Made by a program: the position numbers and the translations under genes. 36,967 bases of DNA from UMGS1370 sp963557065 (lineage in GTDB: Bacteria > Bacillota > Clostridia > Lachnospirales > Lachnospiraceae), in NCBI GenBank assembly GCA_963557065.1, contig CAUWCT010000017.1, forward strand, positions 1 through 36,967. The letters are read 5' to 3'. Shown piece after piece: positions 16,812-23,846 of the stretch. The notes beneath the pieces are model-generated. The model saw only the letters and a program-made list of their open reading frames with translations. It was not told where the DNA came from and ran no database searches. Each line of letters begins with the position of its first letter. Within the stretch, counting starts at the first letter, position 1.

Positions 16812-18326
16812 CTAATTTTCTTCTGTCTTTTCCGTTGCCCCGTAGGTCTCTTTATTGATGTTGTACTTTACACCATCGATCTCTACAGTACCGCTCTTCT
16901 TTACAGCTCCGCTGCGGTTTACTGCCACCTGAGTTCCAGCCTGGATGAGGATCTTCTTACCGCTCTCATCTGTAATGTCCTGTTCTGTAGTATACAGCAT
17001 ATAAGAACTGCCGTCCTCTGCCTCTACTCTCTTGCCCTGCGCATCGTAAATCGCTCCGCCTACCAAAGCATTGGTGTATGCCTCTCCATTGTTCTTAAAG
17101 TAGTAGGTTACCTCTTCACCGTCGTCATCATACTCGGTTCTTCCAGTCTGCATCTGGCCATTTTCTGAGCCATCGTCTGTACTGAAATAGTAAATTCCGT
17201 TATCTGCCAGCTTCTTTCCGCCAGCCCGGTATGCTTCTCCATCTAACTGAAGAACTCCGTCTAATACGCGGCCATTCTCATCGAATAAGTATGTCTTATT
17301 TTTGATTACTTTTGCAGCTACATTGTAATAGATATCTCCTGTGTACAGATCGGTAGCCGTTACACCCTCTGCATTCTGCTCTCTGGCGTCTTTTGCTTCG
17401 TCATTAAATGCCTCACCTTTGCTGCTTAAGTAATACCAGTACTGATCGCCCTCCTGATCCTTGTCATCCGGATCGTAAGTATAAATCCAGCCGCTTCTGC
17501 GATAGCCGATATCCTCTGTATAGAATGCCGCTGCATCTGTGGCAATCTGAGCTGTACCGCTTGAAACCCCAGGCGTTCCCACCACCCAGGTGTCATCCAT
17601 AATGCCGTTTTCGTCAAATGTGTAATAAAAACCATTAATATACTTATTCTGATCCTTTACGGCTCTGCCGTTGGTACCAAAATAATACCAGCCTTCGCTG
17701 TCCTGAGGACTTCCGTCATCCTGATAGTCCTCTTCTGGAATCTCCAGATACTGCCATCCTGTGGCTGCCCAGCCTTCATTTTCCTCTCCAAAATAATAGG
17801 TTGCCGTATTGCCGCTGGACAATTCGATATCCTGCCAGCCGCTAAGCATGTGGCCATCCTCGTCAAACGCATAGGTTCCCTTTAAACTGCCGTCTGAGCC
17901 ATATGGGATATTGGTAAATACTTTGGCTCCGCCATCTGACTTTTTGGCCTTTCCAGTAGAATCAAAATAATACCATAATGAAGAAACGTCTTCCTGATCC
18001 GAACACTCATTGTCTCCGCCATTGTCTACAGATACCCAGGTATTGGTCACTTTCACACCATTGGAATCTACATAATATTTATCATCATTGGATCCGGAAG
18101 TAATAATCGTATCCTTTGCCATATAACCTTCGCTGTCCAGGTAATACCAGTTATTTCCGCTTTTCTTCCAGGTATCCGTTACCCGCTCTCCATCGCTGTC
18201 CAAGTAAACCCAATCTTCACCTTCTTGTTCCCAATGAGCCGTCCCCGCAAATGCCATGCCGGACACTCCTATACTCATCAATGCACCTGCAGTCAAAACT
18301 GCAGCCGTCTTCATCTTTTTTTTCAT
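16812..18326 (-). CDS. Exported cell wall-binding repeat protein
   Basis: 504 residues from the ATG at 18326, which follows AAGGAGATGTGTTT. A signal peptide (MKKKMKTAAVLTAGALMSIG...) would be cut after AFA near residue 27. The rest is almost entirely choline-binding-type repeats with the pattern W-Y-Y-L/F-D-x-x-G (for example NNWYYLDSEGYMAKDT and YWYYLSSKGEAFND), often separated by longer Asp/Glu/Ser-rich inserts. No catalytic domain was recognised, so it is probably a surface structural or adhesive protein held non-covalently in the wall. A palindromic mobile element lies 22 bp upstream of the start codon, between the gene and its likely promoter. Confidence 0.85.
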   Translation of the reverse strand: MKKKMKTAAVLTAGALMSIGVSGMAFAGTAHWEQEGEDWVYLDSDGERVTDTWKKSGNNWYYLDSEGYMAKDTIITSGSNDDKYYVDSNGVKVTNTWVSVDNGGDNECSDQEDVSSLWYYFDSTGKAKKSDGGAKVFTNIPYGSDGSLKGTYAFDEDGHMLSGWQDIELSSGNTATYYFGEENEGWAATGWQYLEIPEEDYQDDGSPQDSEGWYYFGTNGRAVKDQNKYINGFYYTFDENGIMDDTWVVGTPGVSSGTAQIATDAAAFYTEDIGYRRSGWIYTYDPDDKDQEGDQYWYYLSSKGEAFNDEAKDAREQNAEGVTATDLYTGDIYYNVAAKVIKNKTYLFDENGRVLDGVLQLDGEAYRAGGKKLADNGIYYFSTDDGSENGQMQTGRTEYDDDGEEVTYYFKNNGEAYTNALVGGAIYDAQGKRVEAEDGSSYMLYTTEQDITDESGKKILIQAGTQVAVNRSGAVKKSGTVEIDGVKYNINKETYGATEKTEEN

Positions 18327-18348
18327 AAACACATCTCCTTCTATTCTG

Positions 18349-18500
18349 GCAACAGTTCAGCTATGCATCTTCTTGCCCCGCCTATGGCGGGCAAGAAGCG
18401 TCTGGCGTCCGCCCTATGAAGATTCAGACAGGAACATTCTTATGAAAATAAATTTTCAACGTCTGTTCCTGTTTAAATCTTCGCATGGCTGAACTGTTAC
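18349..18500. mobile_element. Palindromic element copy 5 (152 bp, best complete copy) with target duplication
   Basis: The ends GCAACAGTTCAGCTATGC (18349-18366) and GCATGGCTGAACTGTTAC (18483-18500) are inverted, 16 of 18 matching. Inside are hairpin B (18369-18382 with 18386-18398, one bulge), the linker CGTCTGGCGTCCGCCCTAT, and hairpin A (18418-18435 with 18465-18482, 16 of 18). The flanks CTATTCTG (18341-18348) and CTATTCTA (18501-18508) form an 8-bp target duplication with one difference. No open reading frame fits inside, so it is non-autonomous. Confidence 0.88.
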
Positions 18501-18508
18501 CTATTCTA

Positions 18509-18674
18509 CACTAAGTTGTCTTGATGGTTACAACCTTATTCTATGTGGAGATTGTGTCCGAAGTGTGTCTATTGTCTGACGCTTTTCTATCGTTTTTCTA
18601 TATTTACTGTCTCATTCCTTACAGTTTTCCGCACATCTTACTTTTATGTTACAAAATTATTAAATATTATTAAA
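18509..18674 (-). other. Upstream region of the cell wall protein gene
   Basis: 166 AT-rich bases with no gene. They hold the small inverted repeat GGTTACAACC and TAGAAT boxes on the minus strand, one of them within the element's target site, but no convincing -35. No terminator was found for the DUF554 gene that ends at 18675. Confidence 0.4.
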
Positions 18675-19400
18675 TTACAGCAACGGTACCAGGTAAGTAT
18701 TCCACAGCGCCGACAAAGGCATTACCAAAATCATGGCAGGAATCATATTGGCTACCGGAAAATTCTGGATTCCGGCTATGCGGAAGCCTGTCGCCAGACT
18801 GATTAAGCCCCCCACTGCTGAAAAATCTCCTAACATCGTCTCATTGGTCAGAGGCATCACAATGCCTGCTCCCAGATAACAGGTAAACATGATTAAAAAC
18901 TGGGGAACCGCAATGAGACTTACTAATCCGCCCAGATTGGCTGCAAAAATCGCTGCTGTAAATAAATCCAGAATGGCTTTTGTTAAAAGAATGCTGTGAT
19001 CTCCTGTAATACCAGACTGCATTGCACCGAAAAGACCGGTGCCGCTGGCACAGAACAGTACCAGAATGCTGATAAATTCTTCCATAAATACCTCCGGATC
19101 TTCCTGTTTTCCAGAGGACAATACCTTTGATAAAGGTTTCTGAATTTTGCGGACTCCGTTTTGAATCCGGTTTTCCAAATCGCACAGTTCTCCGATAATC
19201 AGGCCCAGTACAAAGGACAGAATGGATGCAGGAAGAGTCTCCATCTTGATGATACAGGAAATTCCAATTCCCATGGAACAAATTCCAAACATTCTGGTTA
19301 AAGAGGACTTTAATTTCTCCGGTATTTTATGACCTGCCACCGTTCCTATCAGACCGCCTGCGAGAATAGTGGTACAGTTTACAATTACTCCGATTGGCAT
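18675..19400 (-). CDS. DUF554 family membrane protein
   Basis: 241 residues with six to seven hydrophobic segments. The start MPIGVIVNCTTILAGGLIGTVAGHKIPEKLK and the segments FVLGLIIGELCDLE and LFCASGTGLFGAMQSG are typical of the DUF554 (YdfK-like) family, whose transport function has not been defined to my knowledge. The ATG follows ACAAGGAGAAACGAT. It lies downstream of the aldolase terminator, so it is probably expressed on its own or by readthrough. Confidence 0.85.
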   Translation of the reverse strand: MPIGVIVNCTTILAGGLIGTVAGHKIPEKLKSSLTRMFGICSMGIGISCIIKMETLPASILSFVLGLIIGELCDLENRIQNGVRKIQKPLSKVLSSGKQEDPEVFMEEFISILVLFCASGTGLFGAMQSGITGDHSILLTKAILDLFTAAIFAANLGGLVSLIAVPQFLIMFTCYLGAGIVMPLTNETMLGDFSAVGGLISLATGFRIAGIQNFPVANMIPAMILVMPLSALWNTYLVPLL

Positions 19401-19435
19401 ATCGTTTCTCCTTGTCTGTATGTTTCTTTCTCATA

Positions 19436-19476
19436 GAAAAAAGCTGCTGCAAAAGCACTTTTTCTCTTGCAGCAGC
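19436..19476 (-). terminator. Terminator of the aldolase gene
   Basis: The stem GCTGCTGCAA (19443-19452) pairs with TTGCAGCAGC (19467-19476), followed by TTTTTTCTAT on the minus strand, about 40 bases after the fba stop codon. Confidence 0.88.
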
Positions 19477-19485
19477 CCCTCATCA

Positions 19486-19501
19486 GTAACCGTTCAGTCA
19501 T
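19486..19501. repeat. Possible isolated end of the palindromic element
   Basis: GTAACCGTTCAGTCAT matches the terminal repeat GTAACAGTTCAGCCAT at 14 of 16 positions. No partner end is nearby. Probably a relic, though chance cannot be excluded. Confidence 0.35.
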
Positions 19502-19517
19502 TATACTTATGAAACAA

Positions 19518-20381
19518 TCAGGCTTTTCCTACAGAGCCGAACAGTTCCATCTTTTCTTTTACAGTAGCCTTGATTGCTTCTGTGCCGGGAGCCAAAAGCT
19601 TTCTTGGATCAAAGCCCTTGCCCTGCTGATCCTTGCCTGCCTCAATGTACTCTCTGGTAGCGGCTGCAAATGCCAACTGGCACTCTGTATTTACATTGAT
19701 CTTTGCTACGCCAAGGCTGATAGCCTTCTTGATCATGTCAGCCGGAATACCGGTACCGCCATGAAGAACTAACGGCATATTGCCTACTGCCTTATTAACA
19801 GCTTCCAGAGTCTCAAAACTTAAGCCTGCCCAGTTGTCCGGATATTTGCCATGGATGTTGCCGATTCCGGCAGCCAGCATGGTCACTCCCAGATCTGCAA
19901 TCATCTTGCACTCGTTGGGATCTGCACACTCGCCCATACCAACAACGCCGTCTTCCTCGCCGCCGATGGAGCCAACCTCTGCCTCTAAAGACAGACCTTT
20001 CTCTGCACAAATGCGTACCAGTTCTTTGGTCTTTTCTACATTCTCTTCGATGGGATAATGGGAACCGTCAAACATAATGGAGGAGAATCCGGCCTCGATA
20101 CATTTATAGCATCCCTCATAGCTGCCATGATCTAAGTGAAGCGCTACCGGAACCGTAATCTTTAACTCCTCAATCATTGCGGAAACCATGGCAGCTACTG
20201 TCTTGTAGCCGGTCATATACTTTCCTGCTCCCTCGGATACACCTAAGATAACCGGGGATTTTAACTCTTCTGCGGTCAGAAGAATTGCCTTTGTCCACTC
20301 TAAGTTGTTGATATTGAACTGACCTACTGCATATTTTCCGTCTCTTGCTTTCTCAAGCATGTCTTTTGCTGAAACTAACAT
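19518..20381 (-). CDS. fba: Class II fructose-bisphosphate aldolase
   Basis: 287 residues from the ATG at 20381, preceded by AAGGGAGGTCTTTCCA; the longer frame to 20450 overlaps the promoter. The zinc enzyme splits fructose 1,6-bisphosphate into two triose phosphates in glycolysis. Zn and active-site motifs are visible: LHLDHGSYEGC, EAEVGSIGGEEDG, GNIHGKYP, LVLHGGTGIP and KINVNTECQ. The sequence also resembles tagatose/ketose-bisphosphate aldolases of the same class; a free-standing gene near other housekeeping genes favours the glycolytic role. It has its own promoter and terminator. Confidence 0.92.
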   Translation of the reverse strand: MLVSAKDMLEKARDGKYAVGQFNINNLEWTKAILLTAEELKSPVILGVSEGAGKYMTGYKTVAAMVSAMIEELKITVPVALHLDHGSYEGCYKCIEAGFSSIMFDGSHYPIEENVEKTKELVRICAEKGLSLEAEVGSIGGEEDGVVGMGECADPNECKMIADLGVTMLAAGIGNIHGKYPDNWAGLSFETLEAVNKAVGNMPLVLHGGTGIPADMIKKAISLGVAKINVNTECQLAFAAATREYIEAGKDQQGKGFDPRKLLAPGTEAIKATVKEKMELFGSVGKA

Positions 20382-20438
20382 TGGAAAGACCTCCCTTGTA
20401 TTGTGATTAGTTGGCTTTTTATCGCACTCACTGTTACC

Positions 20439-20466
20439 ATTATAGCGCATTTTAATACGCTTGAAA
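20439..20466 (-). promoter_or_regulatory. fba promoter
   Basis: TTTCAA (20461-20466), 16 bp, TATAAT (20439-20444) on the minus strand, about 60 bases before the start codon. Confidence 0.55.
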
Positions 20467-20511
20467 AGAGTTACTTTTCTGAAAATTTACTGTTGGATTC
20501 GCAAAGGACAT

Positions 20512-22002
20512 TTACTTCATGGAAAGGATGTCTTTTACTTCCTCCTTCATGGACTCCACATCACACTCCCTGCTGTGGCGGATGGGCACAGTGCGGATTT
20601 CCTCTATTGCCTTCGGAATGCTGGTTCCGGACAAACGGCTCATCTCGTCAATAAGAGCAAATTCATCCTTTTCTGCCTGCGAACCTGCAATGGCCTCCAT
20701 GACGCTTCTGGAGAATTTGTAAGGACTTGCAGTGGAAGCAATGACCGTCTTTGCCGGATCGCCGGTTTCCTTTTTGTATTTCTGATAAACGGCTGCCCCA
20801 ACGCCGGTGTGGGTATCCATCAAATATCCTGTATCCTCAAACACCTTACGAATCATGGCGCAGTCTTCCTCCTGGCCGGCAAATCCGCCAAAGAAATCGG
20901 ACATGGCTTTTTTCATATCTTCTGTAATGGTGTATGCTCCGTTCTTTTGCAGTTCTTCCATCAATGCAGCGTTCCTTTGGGCGTCGCAGCCTGTGCTTAA
21001 GTAAATCAGGCGCTCTAAATTGCTGGAAATTAAAATATCCATAGAGGGAGAATTGGTCAGAATAAAGTCTCTCTTTCTGTCATATGTGCCGGTAGTAAAG
21101 AAATCATACAGTACTTTGTTTTCATTGGATGCACAGATTAGCGTTTTAATGGGTACTCCCATCTTTTTTGCAAAATATGCTGCTAAAATATTGCCGAAAT
21201 TGCCTGTAGGAACTGTTACATTGATCGGCTCTCCATCCTCGATCTCTCCATTTTTCAAAAGCTTTGCATAGGCATACACATAGTAGACGATCTGCGGCAC
21301 CAGGCGTCCGATATTAATGGAATTGGCGCTGGAAAGCTGAAATCCTTTGTCTGCCAGTTCTTTCCCAAACTCTTTATCCCCAAATAGCTGCTTTACCCCT
21401 GTCTGGGCATCGTCAAAATTGCCATGAATGGCGACTACGCTGGTATTGTCTCCTTTTTGGGTCCGCATCTGCAGTTCCTGAACCCTGCTGACGCCTCCCT
21501 TGGGATAAAACACAATAATCCTGGTTCCGGGCACATCCGCAAATCCGGCCATTGCAGCCTTTCCGGTATCTCCGGAAGTAGCGGTTAAAATCACGATTTC
21601 CTTATCTGTGCCGTTTTTCTTTGCTGCGGTGGTCATCAGATGGGGCAGAATGGATAAAGCCATATCTTTAAATGCAATGGTTTTTCCATGGAACAGTTCC
21701 AAAAAATACATGCCGTCCACCCTGGCTAACGGGGCAATTTCCTCAACATCAAACTTGTCATCGTAAGCTCTGGCAATACAGTTTTTTAACTCTTCTTCTG
21801 TGTAATCAGTGAGAAACAGTCTCATCACTTCATAGGCAGTCTCCTGATAGGACATTTCTGCCAGAACTTTCATAGGAACAGAAAGCGTCGGAATTTCGTT
21901 TGGCATAAACAGGCCTCCGTCATCCGCCAGCCCCTTTAAGACAGCCTGAGAAGCGGTAACGTTTGTTTCTTTTCCTCGGGTACTCTGATAGAATAGCGCC
22001 AT
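20512..22002 (-). CDS. thrC: Threonine synthase
   Basis: 496 residues, typical of the longer PLP-dependent form. It converts O-phosphohomoserine to threonine. The start MALFYQSTRGKETNVTASQAV, the PLP lysine segment FHGKTIAFKDMALS, the ATSGDTGKAAMAGF loop and TGNFGNILAAYFAKKMG are characteristic. The ATG follows AAGAGGATGCAACC. It is monocistronic with its own promoter; no T-box or riboswitch fits in the very short leader, and no strong terminator was seen before fba. Confidence 0.95.
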   Translation of the reverse strand: MALFYQSTRGKETNVTASQAVLKGLADDGGLFMPNEIPTLSVPMKVLAEMSYQETAYEVMRLFLTDYTEEELKNCIARAYDDKFDVEEIAPLARVDGMYFLELFHGKTIAFKDMALSILPHLMTTAAKKNGTDKEIVILTATSGDTGKAAMAGFADVPGTRIIVFYPKGGVSRVQELQMRTQKGDNTSVVAIHGNFDDAQTGVKQLFGDKEFGKELADKGFQLSSANSINIGRLVPQIVYYVYAYAKLLKNGEIEDGEPINVTVPTGNFGNILAAYFAKKMGVPIKTLICASNENKVLYDFFTTGTYDRKRDFILTNSPSMDILISSNLERLIYLSTGCDAQRNAALMEELQKNGAYTITEDMKKAMSDFFGGFAGQEEDCAMIRKVFEDTGYLMDTHTGVGAAVYQKYKKETGDPAKTVIASTASPYKFSRSVMEAIAGSQAEKDEFALIDEMSRLSGTSIPKAIEEIRTVPIRHSRECDVESMKEEVKDILSMK

Positions 22003-22043
22003 GGTTGCATCCTCTTTTCTTATTGGATTTTATATTTGTGGCT

Positions 22044-22072
22044 ATTCTAGCATGCTTTGCAGCAAGACGCAA
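22044..22072 (-). promoter_or_regulatory. thrC promoter
   Basis: TTGCGT (22067-22072), 17 bp, TAGAAT (22044-22049) with an extended TGC on the minus strand. Confidence 0.6.
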
Positions 22073-22125
22073 GAAAATTATCGCAACCAGCGTACATTTG
22101 TCTTTATCAGGCACACATTTTCTGT

Positions 22126-22143
22126 ATAGCTGAACTGCTGCAA
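22126..22143. repeat. Possible degenerate end of the palindromic element
   Basis: A sequence around AGCTGAACTGCTGC resembles the terminal repeat (GGCTGAACTGTTAC). There is no partner end, so it is probably a relic. Confidence 0.3.
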
Positions 22144-22158
22144 TTTTTATCTCTGTGA

Positions 22159-22187
22159 TTGGCAAATTTCCATTTTTCCGATATACT
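22159..22187 (+). promoter_or_regulatory. sfsA promoter
   Basis: TTGGCA (22159-22164), 17 bp, TATACT (22182-22187). The expected transcription start is near 22194, immediately before a long stem-loop. Confidence 0.7.
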
Positions 22188-22194
22188 TGCTTTA

Positions 22195-22246
22195 GCATCA
22201 GTGTATAGTCAATGCTTTGAGGCGTGTTGCCTCTGTACACTGATGC
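22195..22246 (+). promoter_or_regulatory. Long 5'-terminal stem-loop in the sfsA leader
   Basis: GCATCAGTGTA (22195-22205) pairs perfectly with TACACTGATGC (22236-22246). Three further pairs extend inward (one G-U), and an inner AGGC/GCCT hairpin sits in the loop. It begins at about +2 of the predicted transcript and ends about 12 bases before the AGGAG site. It could stabilise the 5' end or be a protein-binding dyad. Confidence 0.55.
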
Positions 22247-22270
22247 CAAATACAGTTAGGAGATAAAAAC

Positions 22271-22990
22271 ATGCAATATGAATGTGTAATAGAGGGAACG
22301 TTTCTGGCGCGCCCCAACCGCTTTATCGCCCATGTAGATGTAAACGGTCAGACCATGGTCTGCCATGTGAAAAACACAGGACGCTGCAGAGAACTTCTCA
22401 TACCAGGCGTAAAAGTTTTGCTGGAATACCACAAAGACGCCCAGACGAAAGGAAGAAAAACTGCCTACTCTCTAATCGGCGTGTGGAAACACAGGGAAGG
22501 AAAGCCTCCCCTTCTGATTAATATGGACTCCCAGGCCCCCAATCAGGCCGCATGGGAATGGCTGCAAAAGCAGAGACTTCCCAATTTCCCCTCCTGTAGG
22601 ATTACAGAAATCCGCAGAGAAGTCACCTATGGGGATTCCCGTTTTGATCTGGCCTTTTTGCTGGACGGCCATCCTTCTTTTATGGAAGTAAAAGGCGTCA
22701 CTTTAGAGCAGAATGGTCTGGCCATGTTTCCGGATGCGCCCACCAAGCGGGGAGTCAAGCACCTGGAGGAACTGATAAATGCCTCCAAAAACGGGTTTTA
22801 CTGCTTTATCCTGTTTGTCATTCAGATGAAAGAAATCACCAGTTTTTCCCCCAACCGCACTACCCATCCCGCTTTTGCAGATGCTCTGGCTGCGGCCAAA
22901 AAAGCGGGTGTGTCTGTGCTTGCCATGGACTGTCAGGTTTCCCCCTGTTCTATGGAAATTGACGCTCCAGTACCTTGCATTCTAAACTGA
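22271..22990 (+). CDS. sfsA: SfsA family DNA/RNA nuclease-like protein
   Basis: 239 residues, the normal SfsA length. The name comes from sugar fermentation stimulation in Escherichia coli; the fold is a PD-(D/E)XK nuclease. Visible are FLARPNRFIAHV at the N-terminus, CHVKNTGRCRELL, the acidic pair in YGDSRFDLAFLLDG and the core motif FMEVKGVTLE, then ARFPDAPTKR-like MFPDAPTKRG. Its cellular role in Clostridia is not established. The ATG follows TTAGGAGATAAAAAC. It has a good promoter and an unusual leader hairpin. Confidence 0.9.
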   Translation: MQYECVIEGTFLARPNRFIAHVDVNGQTMVCHVKNTGRCRELLIPGVKVLLEYHKDAQTKGRKTAYSLIGVWKHREGKPPLLINMDSQAPNQAAWEWLQKQRLPNFPSCRITEIRREVTYGDSRFDLAFLLDGHPSFMEVKGVTLEQNGLAMFPDAPTKRGVKHLEELINASKNGFYCFILFVIQMKEITSFSPNRTTHPAFADALAAAKKAGVSVLAMDCQVSPCSMEIDAPVPCILN

Positions 22991-23065
22991 CTGCGCCCTT
23001 TCAAGCACCCTTTCCCCTTTTTTGCATATCCTGATTACAACTGACAGTTTTGTGATGTGAATGTT

Positions 23066-23293
23066 ATGGTCCTTCCATTGAGCCAAATAGAACTTGGAGA
23101 ATCCGGAAAAATTGCCTTTCTCGCCGGAGATGACGACTCTTCTCTGCGCCTTAGGGATCTGGGATTTGCTCCCGGTGAGACTGTAACCTGCGTATTAAAA
23201 GGCAAAAAGGGAGCCATGTCCGCCTATCTGGTGCGCTGCGCCGTCATTGCCCTGAGAGAAAAAAATGCTGTGGAAATTCTGGTGTCCCAGTAG
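23066..23293 (+). CDS. feoA: FeoA-like SH3-domain protein
   Basis: About 75 residues from the ATG at 23066; a GTG at 23057 would add three. The pattern LGESGKIAFLAGDD followed by RLRDLGFAPGETVTCV and a C-terminal ALREKNAVEILV is that of FeoA, the small cytoplasmic partner of the ferrous iron transporter FeoB. No clear ribosome binding site is visible, so the start is uncertain and co-translation after sfsA (76 bp upstream) is possible. No feoB adjoins it; the only feoB sequence in the window is the broken one at 35659. Confidence 0.75.
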   Translation: MVLPLSQIELGESGKIAFLAGDDDSSLRLRDLGFAPGETVTCVLKGKKGAMSAYLVRCAVIALREKNAVEILVSQ

Positions 23294-23305
23294 GATATAA
23301 AGTTT

Positions 23306-23345
23306 GACCCCCTTGCTTTTTGGCAAGAGGGTCATTTTCTGCTTA
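23306..23345 (+). terminator. Terminator between feoA and the convergent PTS operon
   Basis: The stem GACCCCCTTGC (23306-23316) pairs with GCAAGAGGGTC (23323-23333), 10 of 11, followed by ATTTTC. It may work in both directions, though the minus-strand U tract is short. Confidence 0.8.
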
Positions 23346-23831
23346 TTTTTCATTTTTAATCATTTCGATAAAGTCTGCTGCTTCATCTGTAGGAACCATC
23401 TGTGCAGTCACAGTTACGCCTTTTTCTGCCAAATACAAAAAATCTTCAATATCTTTTTCACTGACGCTGACTGCTTTTTTTAACATTTTTGTGTTTTGCT
23501 TTCCACCCATATTGCCTACGTTTACCCGTTCCATGTGGAAACCGCCATCATACAGCCCCCGTATAGTTGCCGGGCTTTTTGCTACAATAAATACTTTTTC
23601 TCCTTCATATTTTCCGGCACACAGATTTTCTGCCGCCCTGCTCACAGTCAGGATTGACAATTTGCACTGCTTTGGACATGCCATCTTTAACGCTTCCTTA
23701 TTCACCGGGTCTTTTACGACCTGATCATCCACTACCATAATCCTGGTTGCCTTTGTCACAAGGCTCCATACAGCAGCTACCTGTCCATGGATCAGCCTGT
23801 CATCAATTCTAACATTTACTATTTCCTGCAT
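23343..23831 (-). CDS. PTS system mannose/sorbose-family EIIB component
   Basis: 162 residues. The phosphorylation site is His15 in RIDDRLIHGQVAAVW, the hallmark of mannose-family EIIB, followed by the usual VVDDQV segment. It takes phosphate from EIIA and passes it to the sugar during transport. It is the last gene of the operon, separated from its EIIA, EIIC and EIID partners by the sulfatase and hydrolase genes, an unusual order for this family. The ATG follows AAAAGGAGGTTTCTGCT. The sugar cannot be read from the sequence. Confidence 0.92.
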   Translation of the reverse strand: MQEIVNVRIDDRLIHGQVAAVWSLVTKATRIMVVDDQVVKDPVNKEALKMACPKQCKLSILTVSRAAENLCAGKYEGEKVFIVAKSPATIRGLYDGGFHMERVNVGNMGGKQNTKMLKKAVSVSEKDIEDFLYLAEKGVTVTAQMVPTDEAADFIEMIKNEK

Positions 23832-23846
23832 AGCAGAAACCTCCTT

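Noticed and set aside
1..18500. Palindromic repeats read as a CRISPR array
   Set aside because: Copies are kilobases apart, have inverted ends and target duplications, and show no regular spacers.
22003..22043. T-box or riboswitch ahead of thrC
   Set aside because: The leader from the predicted promoter is only about 35 nt and shows no T-box motif or large structure.
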